A stretch of DNA of 47,500 nt from Stramonita haemastoma (GCA_030674155.1 CM060324.1:46701507-46749006); one strand, 5' to 3'. Counted from the stretch's first letter, positions 1-11,600 are shown. Program-made: numbers and translations. The notes: generated from the letters alone by a model not told the origin.

Positions 1-2635
1 GGGACAGCTCCTCAGAGATGCCTTCAGACAGCGGGGTCAGCATGGACCCCTTCAGCAGTGCTTCTCTGGCTCCCACCACCTGTGCAGCTCCTGCCAAAGC
101 TGGAGCGATGGCAGATCCTTTCAGCAGCTCGGTGGCTGAATCCACTGCTTCCGAGAGTCAGTCACAGGTGGACGTGGATCCTTTTGGATTTATGGCTCCG
201 ACCTCGCTCCTGCAGAAGTTCCCTCTACCACCAGTGCAGGCTTTGATCCCTTTGGCGAAATGGATGTGGTGCCGGCCAGTTCTGAGAGCACGATGAAAGC
301 GGACGTCTTTGGCGACACAGCGGTGAGTTCTGGAGTGTCCTCTTTCAGCCAGGGGGATATGGACCCCTTCGCCAGTGTCCCCAGCGCTCCACACACGTCA
401 GACAACCTGCTGGTGGCCAGTGAAACGTGGATCCTTTCGGGTGCACGCCGCTACCAGCTCTCTCAGGACCCCTTCATTGGACTTTAACGCCAACCCTCGG
501 TCACCTCCCGAAGACTCTGCAGTCTCTGCCCAGATGTCCCAGACTCGGCTCCGAACTCCAGTGCTTTGAACCCTTTCCTGACAGAGGCTGTTGAGGAACA
601 GACACCCACTGCTGCCAGTGCTCCAGCCTTTGATGATGACTTCTTCTCCACTAAGCTGTCGTCGGCGTCGTCGTCACAAGCGAAGCAGAACGCTGACAGT
701 ATCTGGGGTACTGCCGCCCCGGAGACGTCCTCCGAAGCCTTCAATCCCTTCGAGAACGATCTGTTTGTGGGAGCGGACATTCCCACCATCAAGTCTGATG
801 ACGGAGGGGAGGGCAGCCAGGGCTCCATCCAGCCCATCAACCCCTTCCTCACCGCCAGCTTCGAGAACATCAGCATGGCGGCGGTGCCCGTGGCCAACGT
901 GCACAAGCTCTTCGTCGCCTCCACCGACGAGCTGGACACGGTAGGGGCGGAGTCTTCCGCGCCTCCTGCAGAACCCTCCCTGCCTGAGGATCCTTTCGAC
1001 CCTTTCAGCAGCTCGGCTGTCCCCGCCAGCCAGGCAGAGTCAGCAGCGTTGGTGGGAGACTGCCAGCCGCGGAAGAAGAGGGGGCTCTGATAGGCGAGAA
1101 ACCCGAGGAGGACCACAACGAAGACGAGGACGAGGACACCGGGTTCAAACTGCACATCAGAGCAGAACCCATCAAGGGCGACAGCTCTGCCGCAGCGCCT
1201 GTGCCTTTCTTGCCTCCCCGCCCAAAAGACCCAAGTCACCGCCTGTCTCCAGCAGGGAAAACCCCTTCGACAAGGAATCCCCCCCTGAAGAAAACTTCGC
1301 CAGTTTCGAGGTGATGGAGGAGAAGCCCAAAGAGACGGTGGAGCCTCGCGGCGTGCTGAAGTCCATGTCCTCAGAGAGCAGTACCTACGACGAGGACATC
1401 GTGCTGGAGCCTCTAGAACCCTTCATCCCCGTGACCTCCAAGACCTGCTGGAAACTGATGCTGAGGTACCCTCTGAAGAAGAAGCTGGCCGGGAACCGTT
1501 ACTGGAAAACCGTCTACGCGATCGTGGAACTGCTCAAGGACGGCCCTGTGCTGAAGGCTTACGAGAAGGAGAACTGTGAGGGCGAGGTTCTCCAGGAGCT
1601 GCCTCTCCAGCCTTGCTACTCCCTCTCAGAGATAACAGCACAGCAGTACGACCAGTACGGCAAGATCCACACCGTGAAGGTCCAGTACATCTTCTACCGG
1701 GAGAGAGTGGGCATCAAGCCAGAGCGCATCACCCGTCCTTCGTGAAGAAGCCCAAAGCCACCATGGTTCTGGACCACGCTCCCCAGGTGTCAGAACTGCT
1801 CAAATTCGGCAGCCTGGACAAAGAGGAGATCATCACCTTCGTTCACCACATGGAGGACGCTTTCATGAAAATGGACGTCAAGCGCGAGAAGACCTTGACC
1901 TACACCAAGGACGAGATCCAGGCCGAGGTGTGGGACGAGTACAAGGCTGTCATCGACAGGGACGGCCACACCACCGCCCAGAAGGCGAGGGTTCGAATCT
2001 TCGTGCTGGCTTTTCTGACAGGCATGCCAGCTTGTGAGTTAGGCATCAACGACAAGATGCGGGAAGGGAAGGAGGTGGTGGGTCGTCACGACATCATCCC
2101 TGTCCGCACGGAGGACTGGATCCGCATCGAGACTCCCGAGTTCCACAGCGTGGTGGACCTGGACACTTACGAAAAGACCAACAACATCCGTTTCCGCCCG
2201 CTGGACGCCTGCCAGTTCGAGCTGCTTCGTTTCCGGGTCCGGCCGCGGGAAAACCGCGAACTTCCGCTGCAGTTACGCGCCACGCAGCTGATGAAAGACC
2301 GGCACTTCGAGCTGCGCTGTGACATGCTGGTGACCGGCTACCACGCCTTCAGCAAGAAGTGTGGGCAGTTCCCTGCGAGGACAATCGAAATCCGCTTCAA
2401 GATCCCAGAGAACTTGGATCTACTACTTCCGCTACGAGCGGAAGTTCCGGTACGGGTCCTTGAAGGCCATGACCCGGAAGCCCGGGAAGATCAAAGGCTG
2501 GAGAGGCTGACCATGATGGCTCAAGGGCATGCTGAGTCCTGCTCTGATGGAGGCTTCTGTGGGTACCGCCAAGTATGAGCACGTGCACCGCTAGTGTCGT
2601 CTGGAGGGTGGCCAGACTGCCGGAAAGGAATCAGG
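1..2635 (+). CDS. stnB: Stonin / stoned-B, large 3'-proximal exon (5' end outside window, frame-broken)
   Basis: Stonins are cytosolic endocytic adaptors that link synaptotagmin cargo to AP-2 and Eps15/intersectin at clathrin-coated pits. The first 1.3 kb encodes an acidic, Ser/Ala-rich region with repeated DPF motifs (AP-2 ear ligands) and NPF motifs (EH-domain ligands; for example near 568 and 1262). About 1420-1745 encodes the stonin homology domain (TSKTCWKLMLRYPLKKKL, then GNRYWKTVYAIVEL). From about 1770 the mu-homology domain runs on (MVLDHAPQVSELLKFGS, ARVRIFVLAFLTGMPACELG, IYYFRYERKFRYGS, AKYEHVHR). The exon ends with a GTGAGT donor after CAGG, phase 1, which joins exactly to the exon at 8512 to read Gln-Gly-Ala-Tyr. 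The frame changes near 225, 430, 465, 480, 540, 1070, 1215, 1738, 2413, 2495, 2527 and 2591 while protein similarity continues across each break. I see stonin identity as certain and intactness as uncertain: sequencing indels are likelier than a pseudogene. Confidence 0.9.
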
Positions 2636-2643
2636 GTGAGTGG

Positions 2644-2784
2644 TGTGTGTGTGTGTGTGTGTGTGGTGTGTGTGTGGGGGGGTGGTGGGTGGGGGGGGTT
2701 GGGGGGGTGGGTGGGGTGGGGGTGTGTGGGTGTGTGTGTGTGTGTGTGGTTGTGTGTTGGTGTGGTTGTTGTGTGTGGGTGTTG

Positions 2785-2854
<70 letters not shown>

Positions 2855-3170
2855 TTGGTTGGTTAGTTGGTGTGTGTTGGTTGGTGTATGTGTGTGTGTT
2901 GTTTGTGTGTGGTGTGTTGTGTGGTGTTGTGTTGGTTGTGTTGTGTTGTTGTGTTGTGTTGTGTTGTGTTGTGTTGTGTTGTGTTGTGTTGTGTGTGTTG
3001 GTGTTTGGTTGTGTGTGTGTGTGGTGTGGTGTAGGGTGGTGTGGGGTGTGTGTGGTTGTGTTGTGTGTGTGTGTGTGTGTGTGTGTTGTGTGTTGTGTGT
3101 GTTGGTTGTTGTGTGGTGTGTGTGGTAGGGGGTGTTGGTTGGGTGGTGTGTGTGGTTGTGTGTGTGTGTT

Positions 3171-3226
<56 letters not shown>

Positions 3227-3260
3227 GGTGTGTTGGTAGTGTGTTTGTTGTGTGATGGTG
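2644..3260 (+). repeat. Imperfect (GT)n / (GTTGT)n array
   Basis: About 600 bp of nearly pure G/T on the + strand directly after the stonin donor site. It mixes GT dinucleotides, GTTGT pentamers (2935-2995) and G-runs (2680-2730). The long open frames through it are low-complexity Cys/Val translations, not genes. Confidence 0.95.
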
Positions 3261-3334
3261 TCGTGCGTGGTTGTGTGTGTCTGTTAAGGGAGATAGGTGG
3301 TGTGGGGGGGGGGGAGGGGGGGGAGTAGTGCTTT

Positions 3335-3430
3335 GGTTTATTTATTTTCTTTTATTTCAAGGATAATGGTGTGGGGGGGGGGGGGGGTTGAAGTCGAATG
3401 ATCTTCACCTACTATGTTATAGCGTCTGTC
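3335..3430 (-). mobile_element. Fragment of SINE family B
   Basis: After a TTTATTT stretch and a G-run, 3389-3430 reads TTGAAGTCGAATGATCTTCA and ends near GCGTCTGTC. It matches the tRNA-like end of the family-B copy at 20,365-20,405 (TTGAAATCGAATGATCTCAA). The rest of the element is missing. Confidence 0.55.
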
Positions 3431-3640
3431 AAATTTCTTTAAAACTGGGTGTAAGACAATGAGAAAAACAAACTATTACGTCTTGAGTGGGAGGGGGAAG
3501 GGAGGGAGTGGATGGGGTGGGGGGGGGGGTGGGGGGTGGTGGAGATTCCAGAGGCTTTATGAACCTTCAACGTCAAGTCAGCAGACGACACTTGATTAAT
3601 CAGTGAAGTTGTTATGAATCCTTTGGCGTCTGGGAGAGTC

Positions 3641-3641
3641 T

Positions 3642-3735
<94 letters not shown>
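3641..3735 (+). repeat. (GT)n microsatellite
   Basis: About 46 uninterrupted GT dinucleotides. Confidence 0.97.
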
Positions 3736-3736
<1 letters not shown>

Positions 3737-3934
3737 TCTGCGTTTGCTATCGATCTGCCTCACGGTCCTGTCTGTTTCTGAGCGCAGAAACATCAGCAGA
3801 TTCCGATAAACAGAAGCAAGCACAGTTCTGCACGCATACGGCTAAAGAAAAAACCAGGAGGCAGTACAAGACCCTCGTACACGTGCGCACACCCATATTA
3901 TGTATGCACACTTACAGTACGACAAGCGCGCGTA

Positions 3935-4096
3935 CACACACACGAGCACGCACGCACGCAACAACACACACATACACACACTCACACACATCACACACAC
4001 ACACACACACCACACTCACACACACACAAACACCACCACACACACTCACATACACACACACACCAACACTCACACTACACACACACACATCACCAC

Positions 4097-4154
<58 letters not shown>

Positions 4155-4168
4155 ACACACACACACAA
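3935..4168 (+). repeat. (CA)n array with interruptions
   Basis: Mostly CA dinucleotides with scattered T, CC and AA interruptions. It starts with ACGC-rich units. Confidence 0.95.
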
Positions 4169-4340
4169 CTGTTGCAAATATTTTTATTACGCCAATGCTC
4201 CATCTCTACCCTATCTCTAATGCTCTCTATCTGCTCAGTTCCTCACGGCTTCGGCAGTAATTTCGACTGTCATACCAGTAACGATAGAAATTAATATAGT
4301 GCTGCCACTTGTACTACTTCTGCTATCATTTCTGCTGCTT

Positions 4341-4775
4341 TATAGATCAGTGGTCTGGAGGTAACGCGCCTGCCTAGAAAAGCAAAAGTCGAGTCGGAGT
4401 GTGCAGTGGTTCGAATCCGTTTGGGCCCAAAACTTTTCCCCATCCATTAGACATGAGTGGTGGTCTGGGGGCTAGTCTTTCGGAATGAGACGATAAACCG
4501 AGTTCCGTGTGTGTACACATCATTATTTAGCGCCGTAGAAGAACCCACGGCAGCAAGAGGGTTGTTCCTGGCAAAATTTCTGTAGAAAAAAGTCATTCTG
4601 ATAGGGAAACAAATACAGTTGCAGTCAGAATAAAGAAAAAAACATAATGGGTGGTGTTGCACTTGTGGCGACGCGCTCTCCCTGGGGAGAGGAGAGAGAG
4701 GAATTAAAAGAGAAATCTGCTGTGACATAAAGTGGTAGAATGAATAATAAATAGAGCAATAACTATAGTAAAATG
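4341..4775 (+). mobile_element. tRNA-derived SINE, family C
   Basis: The 5' part is tRNA-like: an A-box-like TGGTCTGGAGGTAACGCG at about 4349 and a B box GGTTCGAATCC at about 4408. The body follows (TCTTTCGGAATGAGACGATA, AACCGAGTTCC). A hairpin-bearing tail comes next (GCACTTGTGGCGACGCGCTC, then CTCCCTGGGGAGAG) and ends near GACATAAAGTGGTAGAA. The same element lies in the opposite orientation at 13,375-13,742. A piece of its head (GATCAGTGGTCTGG) recurs at 4955. It carries no coding capacity. Confidence 0.75.
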
Positions 4776-5427
4776 GTAGACAGAAGAACAGATGAGGCAT
4801 CGAGAACTCTCAGTGCAAGAAAATTTGACTAAAAATGAGATAGTGGTCATGCAAACAGAACCACACAGACAAAATCTGCAAGAAAACAGTTCTGGTAGGT
4901 TGAGGGGGAAGAAGGTAAAGAGGCAGAACCAACATCCAAATGCCAACATCACAAGATCAGTGGTCTGGGAGGGCTAGGCCTACAGGAGAGCGTAGAACTC
5001 AAACAAAGACAGAGAAAGATGGCGAACCCTGTGGTACTGGTGTGGAGCTTCCTACTGACAACAGCGGCTATGGAGATTGTTGACTAGTATCTCATTTACT
5101 GCTAACTGCTCCCCTTCCTCTACTTCCTGAACACTCCAGCAAGCCTTACGAGTCTTTGACAGGAGCTGGAGTTACTATTAACCAGCTAGTAGTGTTCCTT
5201 ACGGACCAGTTTTAGGTCTGAATTCTGTCCTGAAACAAGACACCGGTGTTTTTCCCTAAGGAAATCTGCTAACAACACAACTGTAGGTCACTCCGTCTAA
5301 TGGAGCTAGCCAGTCCCTCCTGGGTTTGGTCCCTTGCTTTGCCCCCCCTGGTGTTGTGTTTTTAGAGAGGTTATCCCTCAATGAAAATTTGCCCCCCCCC
5401 CCCCCCCCTGGTTTCTTTGTGTGGCGT

Positions 5428-5479
5428 GTTGTTGTTGTTGCTTCGATTTTACGTCTGTTCACTCAAAGTGATATTAGAC
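5428..5479 (-). mobile_element. 3'-end fragment of an (AAC)n-tailed retroelement
   Basis: On the minus strand it reads GTCTAATATCACTTTGAGTG, an ACGTAAAAT stretch and an (AAC)n tail. Related fragments are at 23,936-23,984 and, with target-site duplication, at 27,598-27,660. Confidence 0.6.
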
Positions 5480-5842
5480 GATGGGAAGGGAAGGGGAGGA
5501 GGGCTATTATTTCAGAGAGAATGTGCTGTGAAAAATGGTGGTCATTTTTCTTAATAATGTAAACGAATTGGGCTCTTTAAAAGTGATACAAACAAGTAAA
5601 TACATAACATTGCTAGTATGACTTTAAACTATAACAAATTTCCTAAAGAATATTCATTAAGATTTTCTTATACAAATGCCAAATTAAGATTTTAAAAAAA
5701 AATTTTTCCAAGGACTTTTCGAGGATGAATTGTCGGAAAGAATGGTTTTTGAGGACTTTTACATTAAAAAATTAGTGACTGTTTGGTAATTTTTCTCACC
5801 CACCACATTTTGATTTTTGTATTTAGTGATGAACGAATTTCA

Positions 5843-5871
5843 TTGTGTGTGTGTGTTGTTGTGTTGTGTGT

Positions 5872-5960
<89 letters not shown>

Positions 5961-5970
5961 GTTTGTTTGT
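5843..5970 (+). repeat. (GT)n array
   Basis: GT dinucleotides with TTG and TGG interruptions, ending in (GTTT)n. Confidence 0.95.
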
Positions 5971-7252
5971 TTTGGGGGAGAGGGAGAATGGGAAAGGGGG
6001 CAAAGGGGGGGGGGGGGAGAGTTAATTGGTTCATTTGTTTCTGTTTTATTTTGTGAAATAATACAGGAATTTTTGTGTGAAATTAGTCTATATGTGTTTT
6101 TTATGTTTTAGAAATGATAATTTTTTTTTTTTTTACCCGTCTAGTGGGTTTTTGGTCCTTTTTACTTTTTTGCTGTTTTTTGTATCAGTCTTGTTGCTGT
6201 TGTTTTGTTATCACAGTCTGTGCTGTTGTTATTGTATATCATCAGTTTGTTGTTGTTGTTCTGTCATGACACAGAAACAGAAAAAAATATTGTTTACTTT
6301 TCTTTCTTACTTGTACACATTTTCATTTCAGACCTGCTGCTTCACAGTTCACCTTGACCACAGATCTCCCCTAATTAGGCCAGCTCCTTTAATTAATCCT
6401 TTAGTTCTTCCTACCTTTTTCACTACTTGTCAGTCTCATTCTTGTTCATATCAAAACTTTCTCTGACGACAACCTCATTTGCGAATTTGAAAACCATTCT
6501 CGGAGTCTCTACTTCAATCCAATCTTGTTGTTTATACCCCCGCCGACCACAGAGGCCATACAGAGGGTGTCATTTTATTAGATGTTTAAATGTCAGTAAA
6601 ACTGGGCATTTGTATACAGATTAAAGGGTTTTGAAACCACTGTACTGTCATTACTTGTATGATCAACCCCTGGTCAACCATAAAGGGTCAACCCATGACG
6701 CTCACCGCGCATAAAAGAAAGCCTTCTTCATTGGTAAACAGACACAATCACACTCAAATATCCTCTGAAGTCAGAGTATGGCTGCCTGTATGGCGAGGTT
6801 GCTTGAAAACAGTCATACACGCAAACTTCTCATTCAGTAGTGCACTTCCAATCTCACAGTGATTCCCATGGTGGGATGTGAGTCACCAGTGCATATTTGG
6901 GTGACCCTAGGGTGTTAAGCTGGGGAACGCACAACAACAACAACAGCAACAGCAACAACAAACACAGATATGTGGCAAGTCACTATAGCAACAGGAACTT
7001 CGCAAATATCAAAGGCAGTTACAGTCTCATCATTCTAAGATGGCACCAACGAAAAAAAATACTGGAGGGGCAATTTTGACCGGGAGTACGAACGACGGCC
7101 AGTGACGGTGTAATGCAAGACAAGTGTGCCCGCTACGGATTCTCGTTAGAGGAGAGTATGGCTTACATTTTGCCCCCCGGGGAAAATTGTATGACGCTGC
7201 ATGGTCTGCAGGTTGTAGAGAAATGTCTCCGCTGAGCTTAGTCGCTTAAGGA

Positions 7253-7304
7253 GGAGAGAGAGAGACTGGGGAGGGAAGGGGGAGAGAGAGAGAGAGAGGG
7301 GAGG

Positions 7305-7374
<70 letters not shown>

Positions 7375-7400
7375 GAGAGAGAGAGAGAGATAGGGGAGTA
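7253..7400 (+). repeat. (GA)n array
   Basis: A purine-only strand of GA with GGGAGG interruptions, uninterrupted between about 7312 and 7370. Confidence 0.95.
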
Positions 7401-7614
7401 GTGATAGGGATGAGAAGGAGAATGAGAGAATGATGATAGTAAGATTATGACAAGATGAAGAACAGAGAAATACGAGATGAACCACACACGAAACAAGACG
7501 AGACGAGAGACGAGAGAGAGCAGAGCTAGCTAGGACCCTGACCTCCACCACAAGTGTACTTACATAAATTAGTATAAAATAAATAAATTTTTTCATTTTA
7601 TTTAATAAATCATA

Positions 7615-7642
7615 ATATAATAATATATATATACTATATTAT

Positions 7643-7677
<35 letters not shown>

Positions 7678-7688
7678 ATATCTCTATC

Positions 7689-7753
<65 letters not shown>

Positions 7754-7756
7754 AAC

Positions 7757-7791
<35 letters not shown>

Positions 7792-7801
7792 CCCACACGC
7801 G

Positions 7802-7838
<37 letters not shown>

Positions 7839-7872
7839 CACACACACACACACACACACATACACACACACC
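7615..7872 (+). repeat. Compound (TA)n-(CTAT)n-(TA)n-(CA)n array
   Basis: TA repeats are followed by about 18 CTAT tetramers (7690-7752), more TA, then CA. AT-rich DNA with CATA/ACATAC repeats continues to about 8460. No gene is visible in 7560-8460. Confidence 0.9.
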
Positions 7873-8511
7873 AGTGACACTACCAGTAAAACTCTCCAAC
7901 CTATAGATAAAATATAATATATATATATATTTTTTTTTAATCTTATTTTTACTTTATTTTTATTTCAAATAAAAATAAGTAAAATAAAATAATACACACA
8001 TATACAAATAATAATAATACATAATAAACGAGAGATAATAGAAAGAATGAAACTATACTATACTCTACATCTCAACATGCTATTCATACTAATAATAATA
8101 TAATACAATTACATACAACATAATACATACATACATACAACATACAACATACAACATACAACAACATCACACATACACACACCTACCATACCACAGACTA
8201 CAACATACACACATACAACATACACATAAACATACATAAATACCTCATACTAATAATACATAATGATACATATACATACATATTCATTACTTAATAATAA
8301 ACATTCATACTATAAATATATATAATACATATACTACACACACACAAATCAAAAATCACACATAACATAACAACACATACGCTGCACGACACAACACATA
8401 ACACAATACTACACACAACACACACGTCCAACACATACACACACACACACACACACACGCATACCATACCTACGCCATTGTATCCGTTCATGCTGGGTCT
8501 ACTGTGTGCAG

Positions 8512-8641
8512 GGGCCTACAAGAATCACATGTTCGTTCCTCCGTCTGGATCTGGGTCCCATGACGAGGTGCCGGCCTCCCTGGAGGAGTGGTGTGACGTG
8601 GAATTCACTACCCCGGCCTCCACTGTCTCCAAAACACACAG
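8512..8641 (+). CDS. stnB: Stonin penultimate exon (mu-homology domain)
   Basis: The exon follows a CAG acceptor (TGTGTGCAG) and supplies GAYKNHMFV, then an out-of-frame stretch reading RLDLG, then HDEVPASLEEWCDVEFTTP and ASTVSKT. This is the familiar stonin segment between the YEH-HR block and the C-terminal VRSVSV block. The Arg-Leu-Asp-Leu-Gly part is in another frame, so two compensating indels lie near 8545 and 8562. The apparent donor after CACACAG leaves two extra bases compared with the copy at 8881. That second copy ends AAA ACA CAG before GT and would keep frame with the last exon. The 3' part of this exon is duplicated about 242 bp downstream. Confidence 0.8.
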
Positions 8642-8689
8642 GTCCGTCTTTTCTGTTGGGTTCCTTGATTCCTTGCTGGTTGTGGTTTG

Positions 8690-9055
8690 TGGTTGGTGGT
8701 TGGTGGTTGTGGTTGGTTGGTTGGTTGGTTGGTTGGTTGTGGTTGTGGTTTGTGGTGGTTGGTTGTGGTTGGTGGTTGTTGGTGGTTGGTGTGGGTGGTG
8801 GGGGTTGTTGTGGTTGGTGCTTGTGGCTGTGGTGTGATGTAAAAATTCACTACCCTGGCCTCCACTGTCTCCAAAACACAGGTCTCTCCGTCTGTCTTTT
8901 CTGTTGGGTTCCTTGATTGTTTGCTGCTGGTTGTGGTGGTGGTGGGGGGTGTTGTGGTTGGTGGTGGTTGTGGTTGGTTGGTTGTGGTTGTTGTGGTGGT
9001 TGTTGGGGGCTGTGTTTGTGGTTGTGGTAGTTGTTGTTGGTTGTTGGTGGTATAG
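8690..9055 (+). repeat. GGTT/GTGGTTG-rich degenerate array
   Basis: Two G/T-rich blocks, each following one copy of the duplicated exon-2 end. This suggests that the duplication unit included the start of this array. Confidence 0.85.
8830..8925 (+). pseudogene. Duplicated 3' end of stonin exon 2 plus intron start
   Basis: The sequence repeats 8589-8680 about 242-248 bp downstream: the TGGTGTGA(C/T)GT, TTCACTACCC, CTCCACTGTCTCCAAAACACA and TCTGTTGGGTTCCTTGATT blocks recur in order. The copy has an AAAA insertion that shifts frame at its start, so it is not a full exon. Its junction (ACA CAG then GTCTCT) is nevertheless the better in-frame partner for the last exon. Confidence 0.75.
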
Positions 9056-9165
9056 ATCTAGCTCAAAAGAGTTTATGGGAATAAACTATTGTGGATTGAA
9101 AACAAATGTGGTTGTGGTGGTGGATTGGTGGTGGTTTGGTGGTTGTGTGTTGGTTGGTTGGTGGT

Positions 9166-9306
9166 GGTGGTGTTATTGTTGTTGTTGTTGTTGTAGTTGT
9201 TGTTGTTGTTGTTGTTGTTCTTCTTCTTCTTCTTCTTCTTCTTCTTCTTCTTCTTCTTCTTCTTCTTCTTCTTCTTCTTCTTCTTCTTCTTCTTCTTCTT
9301 CTTCAG
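9166..9306 (+). repeat. (GTT)n followed by (CTT)n
   Basis: About 14 GTT-type triplets, then about 28 TTC triplets (9219-9304). The latter is a long homopurine-homopyrimidine tract that could form triplex DNA. Confidence 0.95.
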
Positions 9307-9444
9307 CAGCACCAATACAGCAGTAGTAGCAGTAGAAAGAGTAAGGAAAAAATGAACTACATGTACAAACTGTATTTGGAAAATAAGTAAGAAAATGGGG
9401 TGTTACATAGATTTGTCTACTTCTGCTTCTAACTTCATTTGTAC

Positions 9445-9458
9445 CACACACACACACA

Positions 9459-9489
<31 letters not shown>

Positions 9490-9615
9490 CAACACACACA
9501 CACACACACACACACACACCACACCACACACACAAAATCTATACAGATACGGACCAGGCATACTTTTTTTTGTGCTTATGCATGCCTCTTGTGGTGTGTG
9601 TTGTGGTGCTTGCTG

Positions 9616-9699
<84 letters not shown>

Positions 9700-9775
9700 C
9701 CTGCGTTATGCGTGTGTGCATGCGTGCATACGTGTGTGTGCCTGCGTGCTTGCGTGTGCACATGTGTGTGTATAT
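9445..9775 (+). repeat. (CA)n and (GT)n arrays in stonin intron 2
   Basis: CA repeats occupy 9447-9533, then unique DNA, then GT repeats at 9617-9695 with degenerate GT/GC repeats continuing up to the acceptor of the last exon. The CA and GT arrays are inverted relative to each other and could pair in the transcript. Confidence 0.9.
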
Positions 9776-9783
9776 GTGTACAG

Positions 9784-9912
9784 GTTCGATCCATCTCGGT
9801 CGAGAACCCGGACCCCCCAGAGAAATGGGTTCGCTACGTGGCCAAGTACCGCTACAGAGTACAGCTGGAAAACAAAGTGGAGACCACCTCCGACATTGAA
9901 CACGACGATTAG
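9784..9912 (+). CDS. stnB: Stonin last exon (C-terminus of mu-homology domain)
   Basis: After a TGTACAG acceptor the exon reads VRSISVENPDPPEKWVRYVA, KYRYRVQLENK and VETTSDIEHDD, followed by a TAG stop at 9910-9912. The EKWVRYxAxYxYxV signature is the conserved C-terminal strand pair of stonin mu-homology domains. The exon is uninterrupted, unlike the large exon. It starts in phase 0. It is preceded by a long run of (GT)n and GCGT variants that makes up the end of intron 2. Confidence 0.9.
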   Translation, partial: VRSISVENPDPPEKWVRYVAKYRYRVQLENKVETTSDIEHDD

Positions 9913-11600
9913 TGAGAGGTCCCTCCCTCCCCTTCCTGAGGGGGTGGGGGTGAGGGTAAGGGTTGGGGTGGGGTGTGAAGGAAGTGTGTGGGGTGGGGCT
10001 TCGACTATTGGGCGAAGATTGTGTTGCTCACCTGGATTTCGCTGAGTTGATTGCTTATTTTCTGCTTGAAATTTCTCATCACTTCTCTGTCTTTTTTGGC
10101 TAAGATCAAAGTGTATTGAAATCTCAACGTTCAATGTTTTCAAGATTGATTTTTTTGGAGACTTTGTATTGTGTGGGGGGGCGAGCTGTCGTAGGAGATT
10201 GAAAGTTTCTGGTTGGTCTAGCCATGGGAATTAGCAGGAGATGTTACGTGTGAATTCTGTGTATTATGTAGAATTAGAACACCTGTTTCGTTTGTTAGTG
10301 ACACTGTGAGTGCAGAGACATTCAATTAGAGAAAGAACAAACACTCACAACAACAACAACAACAACACAAGGGTTTGAATCTCGTTCAGAGGCTTTTTCC
10401 TCTGGAGTTAACGTAAGTGCCGACTCCACCCCCCCCCCCCCCCCCCCCAAGTGTTTTTGACTTGACATATATCTACCCACCCAAAACACCTCCTATTGTG
10501 TATGCAGTTTTTACAAAATAAAAATGGCCATATATTCCCACCGTTGAGATTTCAAGCAGAAAATGGCAATCGGTATGCTGGAATCCACAGAGAAGGTCAA
10601 AGGTAAGCAACACGATCTTGGCCCAATGGACACATCACGCCTACCAAGGGAGGACCGCTGACTGACACAGAGGCATCAGGATCCAAATCCGGAACAGAGT
10701 CTAATGGATCCTGTCAGAAGGCTGTTTAATCCTGTTGTTGAGGTTCTGCCTGCAGGACACATCAGTTCCAGAGAAAAATAACAGGGGCAGAAACTTGTTT
10801 TTAGAGAAACGATGATGGGAGAAGAGTTTGGTGAAGAAATACATGACGCAAGTAGGCAGGGTTTTTTGGTGTGTGTGTGCGTCTGTGGGTTGTTTTTTTT
10901 CCAGTCAACTGACTTGTGTGAATTTTGTTGACTTGTCGGCCAAAAGTTACTTTGTTGGGGGGGGGGGGGGGGGGGGGGGGGGTCAATAGTTTCGTGTGTT
11001 TTTTTTTGTGCATAGTGGGTTATCAGAAATATGCCTGTTGTCGTGAACCTGCCAATGAAAGTGAGCCTTTGGCTTTCTTTGTAGTTGATATTTTCTTTTC
11101 GAGAAAAAAAACCACAACAAAACAACTGGCTGTTTGTTTTCTAGATAACGACAGAAAATTTGAGACACTTAGACAACATTCCCCCACTACAGCTATTGTC
11201 AGAAATGGAGTCAGTTGAGTTATATTTTGAGATTTTACCTCAAGAAGAAAGAAACCATTTGTTTGTTTGTTTGTTTTTTAGATGACAAAAAAAAACTTGA
11301 AGAGACATGTTCGACATTCCTACAGTTAGTTCCAAGACTATCGTCTGAAATCCTACCCTAGAATCCATAATCCCTTTTGTAGCTAGAACTTAGAAGCACG
11401 GCGTCTTTTATGAACAACATAAATGTAAGTGTAACACAGGAAGTTTAGCTCAAGCTATTGCTTTGTCCATCAACAGCCGACAAAGTACCAGCATGGGCAG
11501 TTAACTAATTTACTCAACAGAGTAAAAGACTGTTTTGTTTTTCTTGAGGGGGAAGGGGGAGAGGATTACCGCAGACGAAATTTAGGGTGCAACCTGCTTA
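9913..11600. other. Stonin 3' flank without recognised gene
   Basis: It contains the presumed 3' UTR, a (CAA)n at 10,348, a C-run at 10,429-10,448 and a G-run of about 24 at 10,958-10,981. I see no coding sequence and no SINE. Confidence 0.6.
10517..10522 (+). promoter_or_regulatory. Candidate polyadenylation signal of stonin
   Basis: This AATAAA lies about 605 bp after the stonin stop, in AT-rich non-coding DNA. It is the first perfect AATAAA I noticed downstream. Use of this site is an inference. Confidence 0.4.

Larger units (their letters stand above)
2636..8511 (+). other. Stonin intron 1, microsatellite-filled
   Basis: The intron is bounded by GTGAGT at 2636 and TGTGCAG ending at 8511. 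It contains (GT)n, (CA)n, (GA)n, (TA)n and (CTAT)n arrays, a SINE at about 4341-4775, a short LINE/SINE tail fragment at 5428-5479 and several long G or C runs. The stretches 4780-5400 and 6020-7240 look like ordinary non-coding DNA. I see no conserved exon in them. Confidence 0.75.
8642..9783 (+). other. Stonin intron 2 with simple repeats
   Basis: This lies between the penultimate and last exons. It holds a (GGTT/GTGGTT)n-rich stretch (8690-9050), a partial duplicate of exon 2 (8830-8930), (GTT)n then (CTT)n, (CA)n and (GT)n arrays. Confidence 0.7.

Noticed and set aside
2575..3330. Cys/Val-rich open frames over (GT)n DNA, and similar ones at 5.8, 9.5, 14.2, 18.7, 24.8, 27.7, 44.3 and 45.4 kb
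   Set aside because: They are translations of dinucleotide or pentanucleotide microsatellites without stop codons.
4447..4952. Hydrophobic open frames on the minus strand
   Set aside because: They overlap a family-C SINE and AT-rich intron DNA; there is no start context, splice structure or recognised domain.
8904..9535. Poly-Ser/Leu/Lys/Glu open frames
   Set aside because: They are produced by the (CTT)n and (GTT)n arrays in stonin intron 2.
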